Program-made: the position numbers and the translations under genes
DNA from: an uncultured Hyphomicrobiales bacterium
GTDB lineage: Bacteria > Pseudomonadota > Alphaproteobacteria > Rhizobiales > Devosiaceae
Assembly (NCBI GenBank): GCA_903828145.1
Contig: CAIKKY010000007.1
Span: 372,001 to 436,000 of the forward strand
Direction: 5' to 3'
DNA: 64,000 nt
Notes under the pieces: generated by a model
What the model was told of the DNA's origin: nothing
The model's input: the letters and a program-made list of their open reading frames with translations, nothing else
The model's database searches: none
Part shown: positions 46,523-55,965 of the stretch, piece by piece
Numbering within the stretch: the first letter of the stretch is position 1
Layout: the number at the start of each line of letters is the position of its first letter

Positions 46523-47536
46523 TTACCGCGCCAGCTTCGCCTTGTGTTCGGGCAGGACGCGATGCGGCGGTTGCGCGCCATCGAAAAAGGCGCGGATGTT
46601 CACGATCACCGTCTCGCCCATTTCGAGCCGCGCTTCCAGCGTGGCTGACGCCATGTGGGCGGTCAGCACGATCCTGTGCTCGCGCGCGAGCTGCAGCAGG
46701 TCCGGGTTGATGCCCGGGCGGTTTTCGAACACATCCAGCGCCGCGCCATAGAGGTGCCCGGACCGGATTTCGGCAATCAGCGCCTTTTCGTCGATCAGCT
46801 CGGGCCGGGAGACATTGACCACAAACGCATCCTGCCGCATGCGGGCGAGCCGTCCTGCATCGAGAATCTTCATCGTGCCCCGGTTGAGCGGCGTGTGCAG
46901 CGAGATGATGTCCACCGCCTCAACCAGGCCGTCGAGCGAATCCCAATAGGTCGCGCCCAGCGCCTCTTCGAGTTGTGGCGGACGCCGGTTGCGCGAGAAG
47001 TAATGGATATTGAGCCCAAAGGTGCGGGCCCGCTGCGCGACAGCGGTGCCGATCCGACCCATACCGACAATGCCCAGCGCCTTGCCCCTGAGCCGACGGC
47101 CCAGCATCCAGTTGGGCGACCAACCCGGCCATTCGCCCTCGCGCGGCAGCACTTCGGCGCCCTCAACCAGCCGACGCGGCAGGGCCAGCATCAGCATCAT
47201 GGCCATATCGGCCGTGTCTTCGGTCAGGACCGACGGCGTGTTGGTTACAGTCATGCCGCGGGTATAGGCTGCCTCGATATCGATGTTATCGTAGCCATTG
47301 CCGAACTGGGCGATGAGCTTGATGCTCTCGGGCAGGCGCGCGATCAGGTCGGCATCGAGCGGGTCATTGATCGAGGAGACGAGCACGCTCATCCCGGCGG
47401 CACCGTCGATGATCGCGTCGGCGGAGAGCGCACCATCCACGGGCTTGAAGGTGACATCGAACAGGGTCGTCATCCGCGCTTCGATCTGCGCCGGCAACCT
47501 GCGGGTCACAAAGATTTTTGGCCGACTGAGGGTCAA
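46523..47536 (-). CDS. D-isomer-specific 2-hydroxyacid dehydrogenase (glyoxylate/hydroxypyruvate reductase-like)
   Basis: A 337-residue NAD(P)-dependent dehydrogenase. The nucleotide-binding loop is GIVGMGRIGTAVA. The catalytic Arg (VNVSRPELIDE), Glu (DVFENRP) and His (LTAHMASAT) triad is present. The SATLEARLEMGE ending and overall pattern fit D-glycerate dehydrogenase/hydroxypyruvate reductase. The substrate is not certain. It converges on pnp at a strong terminator and is divergent from the SH3 gene; I recall a similar dehydrogenase/SH3 neighbourhood beside irr-fabA-fabB in rhizobia. Confidence 0.87.
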   Translation of the reverse strand: MTLSRPKIFVTRRLPAQIEARMTTLFDVTFKPVDGALSADAIIDGAAGMSVLVSSINDPLDADLIARLPESIKLIAQFGNGYDNIDIEAAYTRGMTVTNTPSVLTEDTADMAMMLMLALPRRLVEGAEVLPREGEWPGWSPNWMLGRRLRGKALGIVGMGRIGTAVAQRARTFGLNIHYFSRNRRPPQLEEALGATYWDSLDGLVEAVDIISLHTPLNRGTMKILDAGRLARMRQDAFVVNVSRPELIDEKALIAEIRSGHLYGAALDVFENRPGINPDLLQLAREHRIVLTAHMASATLEARLEMGETVIVNIRAFFDGAQPPHRVLPEHKAKLAR

Positions 47537-47606
47537 AGCGCCGCCTTTCAGTGACCATTAAGGTCTCTTGCCTAGTGATAGGAAAAAAGTGCACCCCTGC
47601 AAAGTG

Positions 47607-48170
47607 ATGATCCTTCGCCCCAGCGTCTTCTTGCGCCGATTTGCCCTTGGCCGCGCCCTTGGCGCTCTCGCCCTGGTCTTCGGCTTGATGTCGGCTGCGG
47701 CCCCCGCTGCCGATAACACCAGCGGCTTGCCCATTCCGCGCTTTGTCACCACCCGCTCGAGCCCCATCAACGTCCGGGTCGGGCCCGGCACCAAATATGG
47801 CATTGCCTGGGTCTATGTCCGTGCGGGCGTCCCGGTAGAGATCATCCAGGAGTTCGACACCTGGCGCAAAATCCGCGACGTGGATGGTTCGACCGGCTGG
47901 CTGCACCAGAACCTGCTCACCGGCAAGCGCGTCGCCATCGTCACAGCAGCGGCGACTGCCGACGGTCAGGTCGCCATGCGGGCGCACCCCGATTCGACCG
48001 CAGCGCTTGTCGCGTGGCTGGTTTCAGGCGTCGAGGTTGAGCTGAAAAGCTGTGACGGCACCTGGTGCAGGATTTCCGTCACGCCGCCCGTCGATGGCGC
48101 GCCGCGCTACGATGGCTATATCGAGCAGCAGACCCTGTGGGGCGCGTATAAGGGCGAAGTATTCGATTGA
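47607..48170 (+). CDS. Exported protein with two bacterial SH3 domains
   Basis: About 187 residues. A basic N-terminus and hydrophobic segment form a signal peptide, likely cleaved near AAAPAAD. Two SH3b modules follow: INVRVGPGTKYGIAWVYVRAG with a TGWLHQNLLTG ending, then VAMRAHPDSTAALVAWLVSG ending in the YIEQQTLWGAY strand. SH3b domains often bind peptidoglycan peptides, so a periplasmic, wall-associated role is plausible. The start is uncertain: GTG codons at 47589 and 47604 are alternatives to ATG 47607, and the ribosome site is weak. It converges on irr. Confidence 0.8.
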   Translation: MILRPSVFLRRFALGRALGALALVFGLMSAAAPAADNTSGLPIPRFVTTRSSPINVRVGPGTKYGIAWVYVRAGVPVEIIQEFDTWRKIRDVDGSTGWLHQNLLTGKRVAIVTAAATADGQVAMRAHPDSTAALVAWLVSGVEVELKSCDGTWCRISVTPPVDGAPRYDGYIEQQTLWGAYKGEVFD

Positions 48171-48191
48171 GCCAAGGGCTCGCGCCAACCT

Positions 48192-48647
48192 TCAGCGCGC
48201 GCGCTTGACCCGAACCACCACATCGACATGGGTGATGGCCATGCCGCGCGGCGGCTCCGGCAGGTTCTGGATGACGATGGCCGACGACGGGATATCGATC
48301 ACGCGCTGTTCGTCTTCGAGATAGAAATGATGATGGTCAGAGGTGTCGGTATCGAAATACGACCGCGACGCGTCAACCGCCACTTCACGCAACAGCCCCG
48401 CCTCGCGGAATTGATGCAGGCTGTTATAAATTGTCGCCAGCGACACATTGACGTTGGCGCCCTGCGCCTCGCCGTGCAGCTCTTCGGCGCTCACATGTCG
48501 GTGATGGCCGGAAAACAGCAGTTCGGCCAGAGCCACGCGCTGTTTGGTCGGGCGAAGCCCGGCCATGCGCAACACGGCCGTGAGGCACGGGCGGCGCGAA
48601 GGAACCGTTCTGAAGGGGAGAGTGCGTTCAGGCATGTCTTTGAGCAT
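48192..48647 (-). CDS. irr: Irr-type iron response regulator (Fur family)
   Basis: A regulator of about 151 residues. The core GLRPTKQRVALAELLFSGHHRHVSAEEL, the recognition helix VSLATIYNSLHQFREAGLL and the SDHHHFYLEDEQRVIDIP segment are characteristic of Irr, including the HHH heme/metal region. Irr controls heme and iron genes in Rhizobiales. The N-terminal heme-regulatory Cys-Pro motif of Bradyrhizobium Irr is missing: the equivalent reads RPCLTAV. Start 48647 is chosen by family length; 48635 is an alternative. It is divergent from fabA, with its own promoter at 48666-48695. Confidence 0.88.
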   Translation of the reverse strand: MLKDMPERTLPFRTVPSRRPCLTAVLRMAGLRPTKQRVALAELLFSGHHRHVSAEELHGEAQGANVNVSLATIYNSLHQFREAGLLREVAVDASRSYFDTDTSDHHHFYLEDEQRVIDIPSSAIVIQNLPEPPRGMAITHVDVVVRVKRAR

Positions 48648-48665
48648 AATTGATCTGCGGCTTCT

Positions 48666-48695
48666 ATCATAGAGCTTTCGCTGTGCCGGGCACAA
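48666..48695 (-). promoter_or_regulatory. Promoter of irr
   Basis: On the minus strand, TTGTGC (48695-48690) and TATGAT (48671-48666) are separated by 18 bp and lie just upstream of the irr start. This is a reasonable sigma-70-type match. Confidence 0.5.
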
Positions 48696-48727
48696 GGCAT
48701 GCAAAACCAGAGTCTACCGCTGCCGGG

Positions 48728-48738
48728 ATTTAGTAAAT
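48728..48738. promoter_or_regulatory. AT-rich palindrome between irr and fabA (possible Irr box)
   Basis: ATTTAGTAAAT is a perfect 11 bp palindrome, flanked by GGG and CCCC with one extra base. It lies between the irr promoter and the fabA promoter. Its TTTAG core resembles the half-site of the iron control element bound by Irr, but it lacks the full spacing of that element. Confidence 0.35.
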
Positions 48739-48795
48739 ACCCCGAAAGAGATTGGCAAAACCTGTAGGCCGTGACGTGCCGTGGCAGGTCGTCGC

Positions 48796-48824
48796 TTGAC
48801 CCCCCGTCAGCCCGCCACTACTAA
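48796..48824 (+). promoter_or_regulatory. Promoter of fabA-fabB
   Basis: TTGACC (48796-48801), a 17 bp spacer and TACTAA (48819-48824) make a good sigma-70-type promoter, giving a leader of about 25 nt before the fabA ATG. Confidence 0.6.
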
Positions 48825-48854
48825 CAGGGCCTCGGACGAAAGAGAGCCAAGCGC

Positions 48855-49361
48855 ATGGTCGAACGGAAAAACGCCTACGGTTACGAAGACCTGCTGCGCA
48901 GCGGGCGGGGTGAACTGTTTGGCCCCGGCTATGCGCAACTGCCCGCGCCGCCCATGCTGATGTTCGATCGGATCACGCAGATTGACGAGACGGGCGGCAG
49001 TTTTGGCAAGGGCCAGGTGCGCGCTGAACTCGACGTGAACCCCGATCTCTGGTTCTTCAAGTGCCATTTCATTGGCGATCCGGTCATGCCGGGGTGCCTT
49101 GGGCTCGATGCTCTGTGGCAGATGCTGGGCTTCTTCCTGTGCTGGGGCGGTTCGCCCGGCAAAGGGCGGGCCCTCGCCGGTGAAGTAAAATTTTCAGGAC
49201 AGGTGACCGATGATGTTGCACTTGTCGAGTATGGTATCGATCTAAAGCGTGTGATGCGGTCGCGTCTCGTGCTGGGTGTTGCCGATGGCTGGGTCAAGGC
49301 TGACGGTAAGGTGATTTATGAGGCCAAAGACCTTCGGGTCGGCCTGTTTACGGAAACTTGA
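48855..49361 (+). CDS. fabA: 3-hydroxydecanoyl-ACP dehydratase/isomerase
   Basis: A 168-residue hot-dog-fold enzyme that makes the cis double bond at C10 in unsaturated fatty acid synthesis. The catalytic H71 ([12 protein letters not shown]) and D85 ([10 protein letters not shown]) are present in the FabA-specific context that separates it from FabZ. It is followed 38 bases later by fabB, the enzyme that elongates its product. Confidence 0.96.
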   Translation: MVERKNAYGYEDLLRSGRGELFGPGYAQLPAPPMLMFDRITQIDETGGSFGKGQVRAELDVNPDLWFFKCHFIGDPVMPGCLGLDALWQMLGFFLCWGGSPGKGRALAGEVKFSGQVTDDVALVEYGIDLKRVMRSRLVLGVADGWVKADGKVIYEAKDLRVGLFTET

Positions 49362-49399
49362 GCCGGGCGCTGGCCCTTTAGCTCGACCATGGAGGCAGA

Positions 49400-50623
49400 A
49401 TGAGGCGCGTCGTCGTCACCGGCATGGGGATTGTATCCTCAATCGGGAACACCCTCGACGAGGTACTCGTCAGCCTCAGAGAGGCGCGGCCGGGCATCGT
49501 TCGTGCTGAGGATTATGTCAAATACGGGTTCCGCTGCCAGGTTCATGGCGCACCCAATCTTGACCCCTTCGAAGTGCTCGATCGGCGCACCACCCGCTTC
49601 ATGGGCAAAGGCGCGGCCTGGAACTACATCGCCATGCAACAGGCGATCGAGCAGGCCGGGCTTGAAGACAAAGACATCAAGAACCCGCGCACCGGCATCA
49701 TCATGGGCTCAGGCGGCCCCTCGACCCGCACCGTGGTGGAAGCCGCCGATATCACCCGCGATAAGGGCCCCAAGCGCATCGGGCCGCTGGCTGTACCCAA
49801 GGCCATGAGTTCAACGGCCTCGGCCACGCTGGCGACTCCGTTCGGCATCAAGGGCGTCAACTATACAATCTCGTCTGCCTGCGCGACCTCGAAGCATTGC
49901 ATCGGCGCCGGCTATGAGCAGATCATGTGGGGCAAGCAGGACATCGTGTTCGCGGGCGGCCACGAAGATCTCGATTGGACCCTGTCCAACCTGTTTGATG
50001 CCATGGGCGCCATGTCGTCGGATTTCAACGATACGCCGCAAAAGGCCTCGCGCGCCTATGATGCCAAGCGCGATGGGTTCGTGATTGCCGGGGGCGCCGG
50101 TGTGCTGGTGCTCGAAGAGCTGGAACACGCCAAGGCGCGCGGTGCGACCATTCTCGCCGAACTGGTCGGCTATGGCGCAACCTCCGATGGTTACGACATG
50201 GTGGCTCCCTCGGGCGAAGGCGCAATCCGCTGCATGCAGCAGGCGCTTGAAACCGTGAAGGGCCGCGTGGATTACATCAACCCGCACGCAACCTCGACCC
50301 CGGTGGGCGACGCCCGCGAAATCGAAGCCCTGCGCGCCGTGTTCGGCAACGAAGACAAGTGCCCGCCGATTTCGGCCACCAAATCGCTGACCGGCCATTC
50401 GCTCGGCGCCACCGGTGTGCAGGAATCGATCTACTGCATCCTGATGATGCAAAATCGCTTCGTGTGCGAGAGCGCCAATATCGAAGAACTGGATCCGGCC
50501 TTTGCCGATATGCCGATTCTCCGCAAGCGGCGTGATAACGTTGATATCGGCATTGCCGTGTCCAACAGCTTCGGCTTTGGCGGCACCAACGCAACGCTGG
50601 TGTTCAAGCACCCCGACGCGTAA
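49400..50623 (+). CDS. fabB: 3-oxoacyl-ACP synthase I
   Basis: A 407-residue condensing enzyme. The nucleophile is C161 in [13 protein letters not shown]; the two histidines of the C-H-H triad are in [11 protein letters not shown] and [11 protein letters not shown]. The pairing with fabA and the FabB-type sequence support synthase I, which elongates unsaturated intermediates. In the rhizobial clusters I recall, fabI follows; here the next gene is convergent moeB instead. Confidence 0.95.
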   Translation: MRRVVVTGMGIVSSIGNTLDEVLVSLREARPGIVRAEDYVKYGFRCQVHGAPNLDPFEVLDRRTTRFMGKGAAWNYIAMQQAIEQAGLEDKDIKNPRTGIIMGSGGPSTRTVVEAADITRDKGPKRIGPLAVPKAMSSTASATLATPFGIKGVNYTISSACATSKHCIGAGYEQIMWGKQDIVFAGGHEDLDWTLSNLFDAMGAMSSDFNDTPQKASRAYDAKRDGFVIAGGAGVLVLEELEHAKARGATILAELVGYGATSDGYDMVAPSGEGAIRCMQQALETVKGRVDYINPHATSTPVGDAREIEALRAVFGNEDKCPPISATKSLTGHSLGATGVQESIYCILMMQNRFVCESANIEELDPAFADMPILRKRRDNVDIGIAVSNSFGFGGTNATLVFKHPDA

Positions 50624-50626
50624 TCG

Positions 50627-51340
50627 CTAATAGGTCAGCTCGGTAAACCGGGCGGACCGTCCATCATAGAGCAGCAGGCGGCCCACCAGCGGCTCGCCCA
50701 GCCCGCAGATGAGCTTGATCGCCTCCATCGCCATCAGCGTGCCAATAACGCCCGTCACCGCCCCGAGTACGCCCACGGCCTCGCAGCTTGGCAGGTCGTC
50801 GGGCGCGGGCCGGTCCGGATAGAGGGCATCGAACCCCGGACGGTCGGGCATGAACACCGTGATCTGGCCATCGAACATCGACACCGCGCCCGAGACCACG
50901 GGCTTGCCGAGGGCCTTCGCCGCGCGCGCCACCACAGCCCGGGTGTCGAAATTGTCACTGCCATCCACCACAATATCATAAGGCGTTATGATGGATTGTG
51001 CAGTGTCCGCGCCGAGTCGCGCATTATGGGCATGAAACTGGACATGCGGGTTCAGGCCGGCCACGAAATCGCGCGCCGTCAGCACCTTCTCTCGGTCAAC
51101 GGCATCGCTGCGGTGCAGAATTTGCCGCTGCAGGTTGGAGAGACTGACCACATCATCGTCCACAACGCCCAGCGTGCCGACACCCGCCGCCGCCAGATAG
51201 GCAATAACCGGGCTGCCGAGTCCACCGGCGCCGACAACCAGCACGCGGGCAGCTTTCAGCGCCTGCTGACCGGCGCCGCCCATGTCCTTGAGCACAATGT
51301 GGCGGGCATAGCGGGCAATCTCGTCAGGCCCGAGGCTCAT
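50627..51340 (-). CDS. MoeB/ThiF/HesA-family adenylyltransferase
   Basis: A 237-residue ubiquitin-E1-like enzyme. The ATP-binding loop is VVGAGGLGSPVIAYLAAAGVG, followed by the SNLQRQILH segment that holds the adenylation arginines. Such enzymes adenylate the C-terminal Gly-Gly of MoaD or ThiS sulfur carriers. The zinc CxxC pairs of some MoeB proteins are not visible and the protein lacks a rhodanese domain, so it may be a minimal HesA/MoeB type. The ATG at 51340 replaces the longer ORF start inside dut. It ends three bases after the convergent fabB stop. Confidence 0.87.
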   Translation of the reverse strand: MSLGPDEIARYARHIVLKDMGGAGQQALKAARVLVVGAGGLGSPVIAYLAAAGVGTLGVVDDDVVSLSNLQRQILHRSDAVDREKVLTARDFVAGLNPHVQFHAHNARLGADTAQSIITPYDIVVDGSDNFDTRAVVARAAKALGKPVVSGAVSMFDGQITVFMPDRPGFDALYPDRPAPDDLPSCEAVGVLGAVTGVIGTLMAMEAIKLICGLGEPLVGRLLLYDGRSARFTELTY

Positions 51341-51341
51341 C

Positions 51342-51797
51342 TCAGCGGCCCGTCGACCCGAAGCCGCCCGCGCCGCGCTCGGTCGCATCAAGACGATCGA
51401 CGAGGCCGAACAGCGGGCGGACCACGGCCGCGACCACCAGCTGGGCAATGCGGTCGCCGCGCATGATGGTGAAGGGCTCATCGCCCAGATTGATGAGAAT
51501 GACCTTCACCTCGCCACGATAGTCCGCGTCGATCGTGCCGGGGCTGTTGAGCACCGTCACCCCGTGCTTGGCCGCAAGCCCCGAACGCGGGCGGACCTGT
51601 CCCTCAAAGCCGGCAGGCAGGCCAAGAACAAGCCCGGTGGGCACCAGGGCGCGCGCGCCCGGCGCGAGCACCATCGGTTCGCCTTCCGGCACCGCGGCCC
51701 GCAGATCGGCACCGGCCGCGCCCGCCGAGTGCGCCGCTGGCGGCTCAAGCCCTTCGCCATGCGGCAACACCTGATAGGCAATGGCCATCGTGTTCAT
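51342..51797 (-). CDS. dut: dUTP diphosphatase
   Basis: A 151-residue trimeric dUTPase. The five motifs are in order: [43 protein letters not shown] and the C-terminal GAGGFGSTG that closes over the substrate. It removes dUTP and supplies dUMP for thymidylate. Start 51797 follows a run of G that can serve as the ribosome site; GTG 51803 and ATG 51788 are alternatives. It is two bases after ubiB. Confidence 0.95.
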   Translation of the reverse strand: MNTMAIAYQVLPHGEGLEPPAAHSAGAAGADLRAAVPEGEPMVLAPGARALVPTGLVLGLPAGFEGQVRPRSGLAAKHGVTVLNSPGTIDADYRGEVKVILINLGDEPFTIMRGDRIAQLVVAAVVRPLFGLVDRLDATERGAGGFGSTGR

Positions 51798-51799
51798 GC

Positions 51800-53326
51800 T
51801 CACCCCCCCTTAACGAGCAGGGTGACAAGCACGGCGAGGAGCGCCACCACCCCATAGGGCCAAAACCGGGCCCGGCTCTGGCGGGCAGCGAGGTCCGCGC
51901 GCCACAACGCAAGCGCCTGTTCGGCTGAAGTCACGAGCGCAGGAAGCCGTCCGAGCGTCTTGAGGGCCGTATCGGCATGTTCGCCCAGCTCTTCGAGCCG
52001 ACCCATCGGCCCGGCGGAGCGCCGGACCCAATCGCCGACAATCGGTTCGCTGACGGTCCAGATATCGAGCGTCGGATCAATGGATCGCGCCACGCCTTCG
52101 ACCAGCACCATGGATTTTTGCAGCAGGATCAGTTCGGGCCGCGCCCGCATTTCAAACAGTTCAGTGGTCGCGAACAATTGGCCGAGCACCTTGGCCATCG
52201 AAATCTCGGCCACGTTGCGCCCATGTTGCGGCTCGCCAATGGCGCGAAGCGCCAGCGCGAATTCATCGACGCTCTGGTGCGCCGGCACATAGCCGATATC
52301 GAAGTGCAGCTTCGCGATGCGGTAGTAGTCCCGCGTGATGAACCCATAGAGAATTTCAGCGAGGAACCGCCGCTCGCGCCGACCGATGCGGCCCATGATG
52401 CCGAAATCGACGGCGATAATGCCGTTATTGCGCGGATCGGCGAACAGGTTACCCGGGTGCAGATCGGCGTGGAAAAAACCATCGCGGATCGTGTGGATCA
52501 GGAAGTTGCGCAGCAGGTTGCTGGCCAGCGCCTTGCGGTCTATGCCTGCCCTGTCGAGAGCCGCGAAATCGCGGATGGGAATGCCATCGACCCAGCTTGT
52601 GGTGAGAATTGTGCGGCCCGAATGGTCCCACAGCACATCGGGAATGGCGAAGCCTTCATCGGGTTTCAGGTTTTCCGCAAACTCCGAAATCGCCGCGGCT
52701 TCCATCCGCAGATCGAGTTCCAGCCGTGCTGATCGGTCGAGAATGCCGACAATTTCAACCGGCCGCAGCCGCCGCAGGCGCGGCACCAGACGCTCCATCA
52801 GGCGCGCCCCGGCCAACTGGCTTTCAAGATCGGCATGGAAGCGCTCAATCACACCCGGCCGCAAAATCTTGACGGCGACCTGCCGCCTGATGCCGTCGTG
52901 CTCCAGCGTCGCCCGGTGCACCTGTGCAATCGAGGCCGCCGCCACGGGGGGCGAGATATCCTTGAGGTCCGCCGCCTTGGCCCCCAGTTCCGCCTCAAGC
53001 AGGCCGGGCACCAGCGCCGGATCGAACGGGTCCATCTGGTCCTGCAACACCGAAAGGTCGGCCGCCACAGCGCTGCCAACGATATCCGGCCGGGTCGCCA
53101 GGGTCTGGCCAAACTTCACATAGGTCGGCCCCAGCCGGTTCAGCGCCCGCGTCAGCCGCTCGACGCGACCGGTTTGCCGCACGGAAGCCCGTTCAAACAG
53201 GCGGCCGAAGCGGAGACCGGCGCGCAGTGATGGCGGCAGGCCCTCGTTATCGAGCAGTGACAGTGCGCCTTCGCGCGCCAGAACATAGCCTGCACCCAGC
53301 AGGCGGAAATAGGCACCAAACCCCAT
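51800..53326 (-). CDS. ubiB: UbiB (ADCK-like atypical kinase, ubiquinone biosynthesis)
   Basis: A 508-residue atypical kinase/ATPase. It has the UbiB-specific KFGQ motif ([14 protein letters not shown]), an alanine-rich loop in place of the usual glycine-rich one ([12 protein letters not shown]), DLHPGNLF as catalytic loop and VDFGIMGR as DFG. Two C-terminal hydrophobic segments anchor it to the membrane. UbiB-family proteins support coenzyme Q synthesis at the inner membrane. ATG 53326 has GGAAG eight bases upstream and overlaps the end of ubiE. Confidence 0.94.
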   Translation of the reverse strand: MGFGAYFRLLGAGYVLAREGALSLLDNEGLPPSLRAGLRFGRLFERASVRQTGRVERLTRALNRLGPTYVKFGQTLATRPDIVGSAVAADLSVLQDQMDPFDPALVPGLLEAELGAKAADLKDISPPVAAASIAQVHRATLEHDGIRRQVAVKILRPGVIERFHADLESQLAGARLMERLVPRLRRLRPVEIVGILDRSARLELDLRMEAAAISEFAENLKPDEGFAIPDVLWDHSGRTILTTSWVDGIPIRDFAALDRAGIDRKALASNLLRNFLIHTIRDGFFHADLHPGNLFADPRNNGIIAVDFGIMGRIGRRERRFLAEILYGFITRDYYRIAKLHFDIGYVPAHQSVDEFALALRAIGEPQHGRNVAEISMAKVLGQLFATTELFEMRARPELILLQKSMVLVEGVARSIDPTLDIWTVSEPIVGDWVRRSAGPMGRLEELGEHADTALKTLGRLPALVTSAEQALALWRADLAARQSRARFWPYGVVALLAVLVTLLVKGG

Positions 53327-53328
53327 GC

Positions 53329-54093
53329 TCAGAGCTTCCACGCGCCATGGAGCGCGGCAATATTGCCTGAATAGGCCGTATGCGTCACGCGCCGGAAGCC
53401 GGCATCGGCAATCATCTGGCTGAAGTGCTCGGCCGTGGGAAACTTGCGGATGGATTCAACGAGATACTGATAAGGCTGCGCGTCACCCGCCACGAGCCCG
53501 CCCACTGGCGGAATCACCCGGTCAGAAAACAGCCGGTACGCCTGATCGAGCATCGGCACGTCCACCTGGCTGAATTCGAGGCAGAGGAACCGTCCGCCGC
53601 GTTTCAGCACCCGATGCGCTTCGCTGAGCGCTCTGTCGATGCGGGGCACGTTCCTTATGCCGAAGGCGATGGTATAGGCGTCGAAATGATTGTCGGGGAA
53701 GGGGAGTTCTTCCGCATTGGCCTCAACAAAACTCACCCGATCCGGGAAGCGCGATCCCAGGGCGCGCTCGGCCCCCACGCGCAGCATGTCGGTATTGATG
53801 TCGCTGACCGTGACTTCGGCATGGCCTACCGAGGCATTGATAATGCGCTCGGCGATGTCGCCGGTGCCGCCGGCCATATCGAGCACGCGATAGGCCGCGC
53901 CGCCTTTCGGCGGGGCCAGTCGGGCCACCAGGGCATCTTTCCACAGGCGGTGCACGCCACCGCTCATCAGGTCATTCATCAGGTCGTAGCGGTCGGCCAC
54001 CCGATGGAACACATCGTTGACCAGCCCCTGCTTTTCCGTAAGCGGCACGGTCCGCTCGCCAAAATGCGTTGTCTCGGTGGGGTTGGTCATCAT
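53329..54093 (-). CDS. ubiE: Ubiquinone/menaquinone C-methyltransferase UbiE
   Basis: A 254-residue SAM-dependent methyltransferase. The [25 protein letters not shown] start, SAM loop [15 protein letters not shown] and [18 protein letters not shown] are UbiE signatures. It C-methylates the quinone ring in ubiquinone synthesis. Start 54093 or the adjacent ATG 54090 both follow CTGGAG; the longer ORF has no site. It leads ubiE-ubiB-dut-moeB; coaBC, which I recall between ubiB and dut in rhizobia, is absent here. Confidence 0.95.
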   Translation of the reverse strand: MMTNPTETTHFGERTVPLTEKQGLVNDVFHRVADRYDLMNDLMSGGVHRLWKDALVARLAPPKGGAAYRVLDMAGGTGDIAERIINASVGHAEVTVSDINTDMLRVGAERALGSRFPDRVSFVEANAEELPFPDNHFDAYTIAFGIRNVPRIDRALSEAHRVLKRGGRFLCLEFSQVDVPMLDQAYRLFSDRVIPPVGGLVAGDAQPYQYLVESIRKFPTAEHFSQMIADAGFRRVTHTAYSGNIAALHGAWKL

Positions 54094-54154
54094 CAGACTC
54101 CAGTTGCCTCGCGTTATAGCCAAAGGCCGCGCCGAGGGAAATGGGCCCCTCGGC

Positions 54155-54565
54155 CTACATGCGGGTGCCCGGCAGATGGCTCGCCTGGGTGACCCAATCG
54201 GTAAACAACGCCCTGTCGAGCGGTTCAGCCTCACTGATGTGGAGATAGCGCACATCGGCCACCTTCGAGCCCACGGGCGGCAGCGGCTTTAGCAGCCCGC
54301 CCTTGAAGAACGAAACCTTGATATAGGCTGTCATGCAGTGCAGCCCGAGGAACCATCCGCCATCGCCTGCGCCATAGAGCGGCGAGTTCCATTTCACCGC
54401 TTTCACCACGCCCGGCACGGCGCGGGTCACAATCTCGTCAATCTCGCGGCCCACCGCGCTTTTCCAGCCGGGCATGGCAGCAATATAGGCGTTGATGGGC
54501 CCCTGGCCTTCGCCCTTCGGGATCTGCGGATTGCCTCCGGTGAGGAGGCGCGCGGATTCGGTCAT
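54155..54565 (-). CDS. DUF1801 (YdhG-like) domain protein
   Basis: A 136-residue protein of the DUF1801/YdhG fold: [37 protein letters not shown] is the typical helix-strand start, followed by KVSFFKG and a C-terminal helix. No catalytic residues are known for the family and the function is undetermined. The ATG at 54565 has GGAG upstream; the longer ORF reaches into the PaaK-like gene. It is 64 bases after the PaaK-like gene, so cotranscription is possible. Confidence 0.78.
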   Translation of the reverse strand: MTESARLLTGGNPQIPKGEGQGPINAYIAAMPGWKSAVGREIDEIVTRAVPGVVKAVKWNSPLYGAGDGGWFLGLHCMTAYIKVSFFKGGLLKPLPPVGSKVADVRYLHISEAEPLDRALFTDWVTQASHLPGTRM

Positions 54566-54629
54566 GATCGGTCTCCGGTGGCGCCATAAAAGCACCGGGC
54601 GCGCATCCTGCGCCAGCCCTTTGTGCCGC

Positions 54630-55934
54630 TCAGGCCGCTGCGGGCGGAAGCTCGCTGACATATTCCTTGAACTTACCCGCCGCATTGGCGACCAGCGCGT
54701 CGACAAACCGGATGGTCACATCGGCATCGCCGAACAGGCCCTCTGCCATCGCCAGCCGGAAGTCCTCAAGCCGGGTGAGGTCATAATCGATGCCCTGCGG
54801 CAGCCGTACCTCATAGGCCGTGGGGCCGATCTGGGCGACCTGCCAGCGCTTGGCGCCGATGATGGTTCGCAGCTTGGCCACTTGGTCCTGCCCGAAACGC
54901 ACCCGCCCATCGGGATGGCGGAAGAGGTCGATCGTCCGTCCTGAAATGCGCTCGATGACACTGAGGCTGCGTCCGCAGGCACAGGGCGCGCCGCGAACGG
55001 CCCGGTCGCCCTGATCATACCGGATCAGCGGAAACGCCGTTGAGCCGAACGGCGTTACCACCACGCGACCCTCTTCACCGGGCGCCACAGGCCACCCCTG
55101 ATCGTCAACGATCTCGACCAGCACGTGTTCATCGTTGACGTGGAGGCCCGGCCCTTCGGGGCACGGGTGAGCCAACGACCCGCTCTCTTTCGAGCTATAG
55201 AGCCCGAAGATGTCTGCCCCGAAGACCTCGCGCACATAATCCCGCTCATAGGGCTCGACCGTGCCGCCCCGGGCGAAAAATCCTTTGACCCTGATGGGCC
55301 GCCCGGCGGCGTCGCTGATCCGGGCCAGCTCCACGATCAGCCCAGCGGCGACGGTCACATAGTCGGCCTTGGTGCTGACCATGCCCTCAAACAGCTCGTG
55401 GGCGGAAAAGGGCCGGGGCGAAACATACTGCCGTCCGCGCTGCGCTGACCGAAGCCAGGGCGGCCCCCAGGAACCGGGCAGTTTGGTGATCGCCGTCAAC
55501 GGCGTGTCGACATAAAGCTGGTTGAGATAGGTCTTCGACCAGTCCACGCCCTGCCACAGGCTCGCGCGCCAGATCGCCGCCGTCGCGAGCTGGACGAGAT
55601 AGGTCGTGGTCCGCACCGTCACCGGGTCGCCCGTGGAGCCCGAGGTCATCATGTCCTTGAACGGCCCATGAGCGGCCGGTGGATTGGCCGACAGTATTTT
55701 TGCGTGATGCGCGGTCACATCGGCTCGACCGAGGATCGGGATGTCGTTCCAGCGGTCCCAGTTGATTCCGCCTGAGGCCGAAAACACGGAGTTGAGCCGG
55801 AACCGGTAGAACGGACTGTGCGCCCGCGCGCCGATCAACAGATCAACCAGTTGCCGCCGCTGCCAATCGACGAGCCGCTGCCCGGGCCAGTACTGGCTCT
55901 CAAGCAGCATCTCATAATGGGCCCGTTGGTTCAT
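54630..55934 (-). CDS. PaaK/CapK-like adenylate-forming enzyme
   Basis: A 434-residue member of the ANL superfamily branch that includes phenylacetate-CoA ligase and CapK-like proteins. The P-loop is MMTSGSTGDPVTV, followed by a GLYSSKESGSLAHPCPEG acceptor-like motif, the YDQGDRAV aspartate that binds ribose, and the CACGR motif typical of PaaK relatives. The substrate, probably an aryl or acyl acid, is unknown, and no phenylacetate genes are nearby. It lies 31 bases after a second, unrelated adenylate-forming enzyme in the same direction. Confidence 0.82.
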   Translation of the reverse strand: MNQRAHYEMLLESQYWPGQRLVDWQRRQLVDLLIGARAHSPFYRFRLNSVFSASGGINWDRWNDIPILGRADVTAHHAKILSANPPAAHGPFKDMMTSGSTGDPVTVRTTTYLVQLATAAIWRASLWQGVDWSKTYLNQLYVDTPLTAITKLPGSWGPPWLRSAQRGRQYVSPRPFSAHELFEGMVSTKADYVTVAAGLIVELARISDAAGRPIRVKGFFARGGTVEPYERDYVREVFGADIFGLYSSKESGSLAHPCPEGPGLHVNDEHVLVEIVDDQGWPVAPGEEGRVVVTPFGSTAFPLIRYDQGDRAVRGAPCACGRSLSVIERISGRTIDLFRHPDGRVRFGQDQVAKLRTIIGAKRWQVAQIGPTAYEVRLPQGIDYDLTRLEDFRLAMAEGLFGDADVTIRFVDALVANAAGKFKEYVSELPPAAA

Positions 55935-55965
55935 GGACGTCCCCGTCGGGCAACGCGGCGCTGCA

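Noticed and set aside
44317-46581. 754-codon minus-strand ORF
   Set aside because: Antisense to pnp; the translation is histidine- and aspartate-rich noise.
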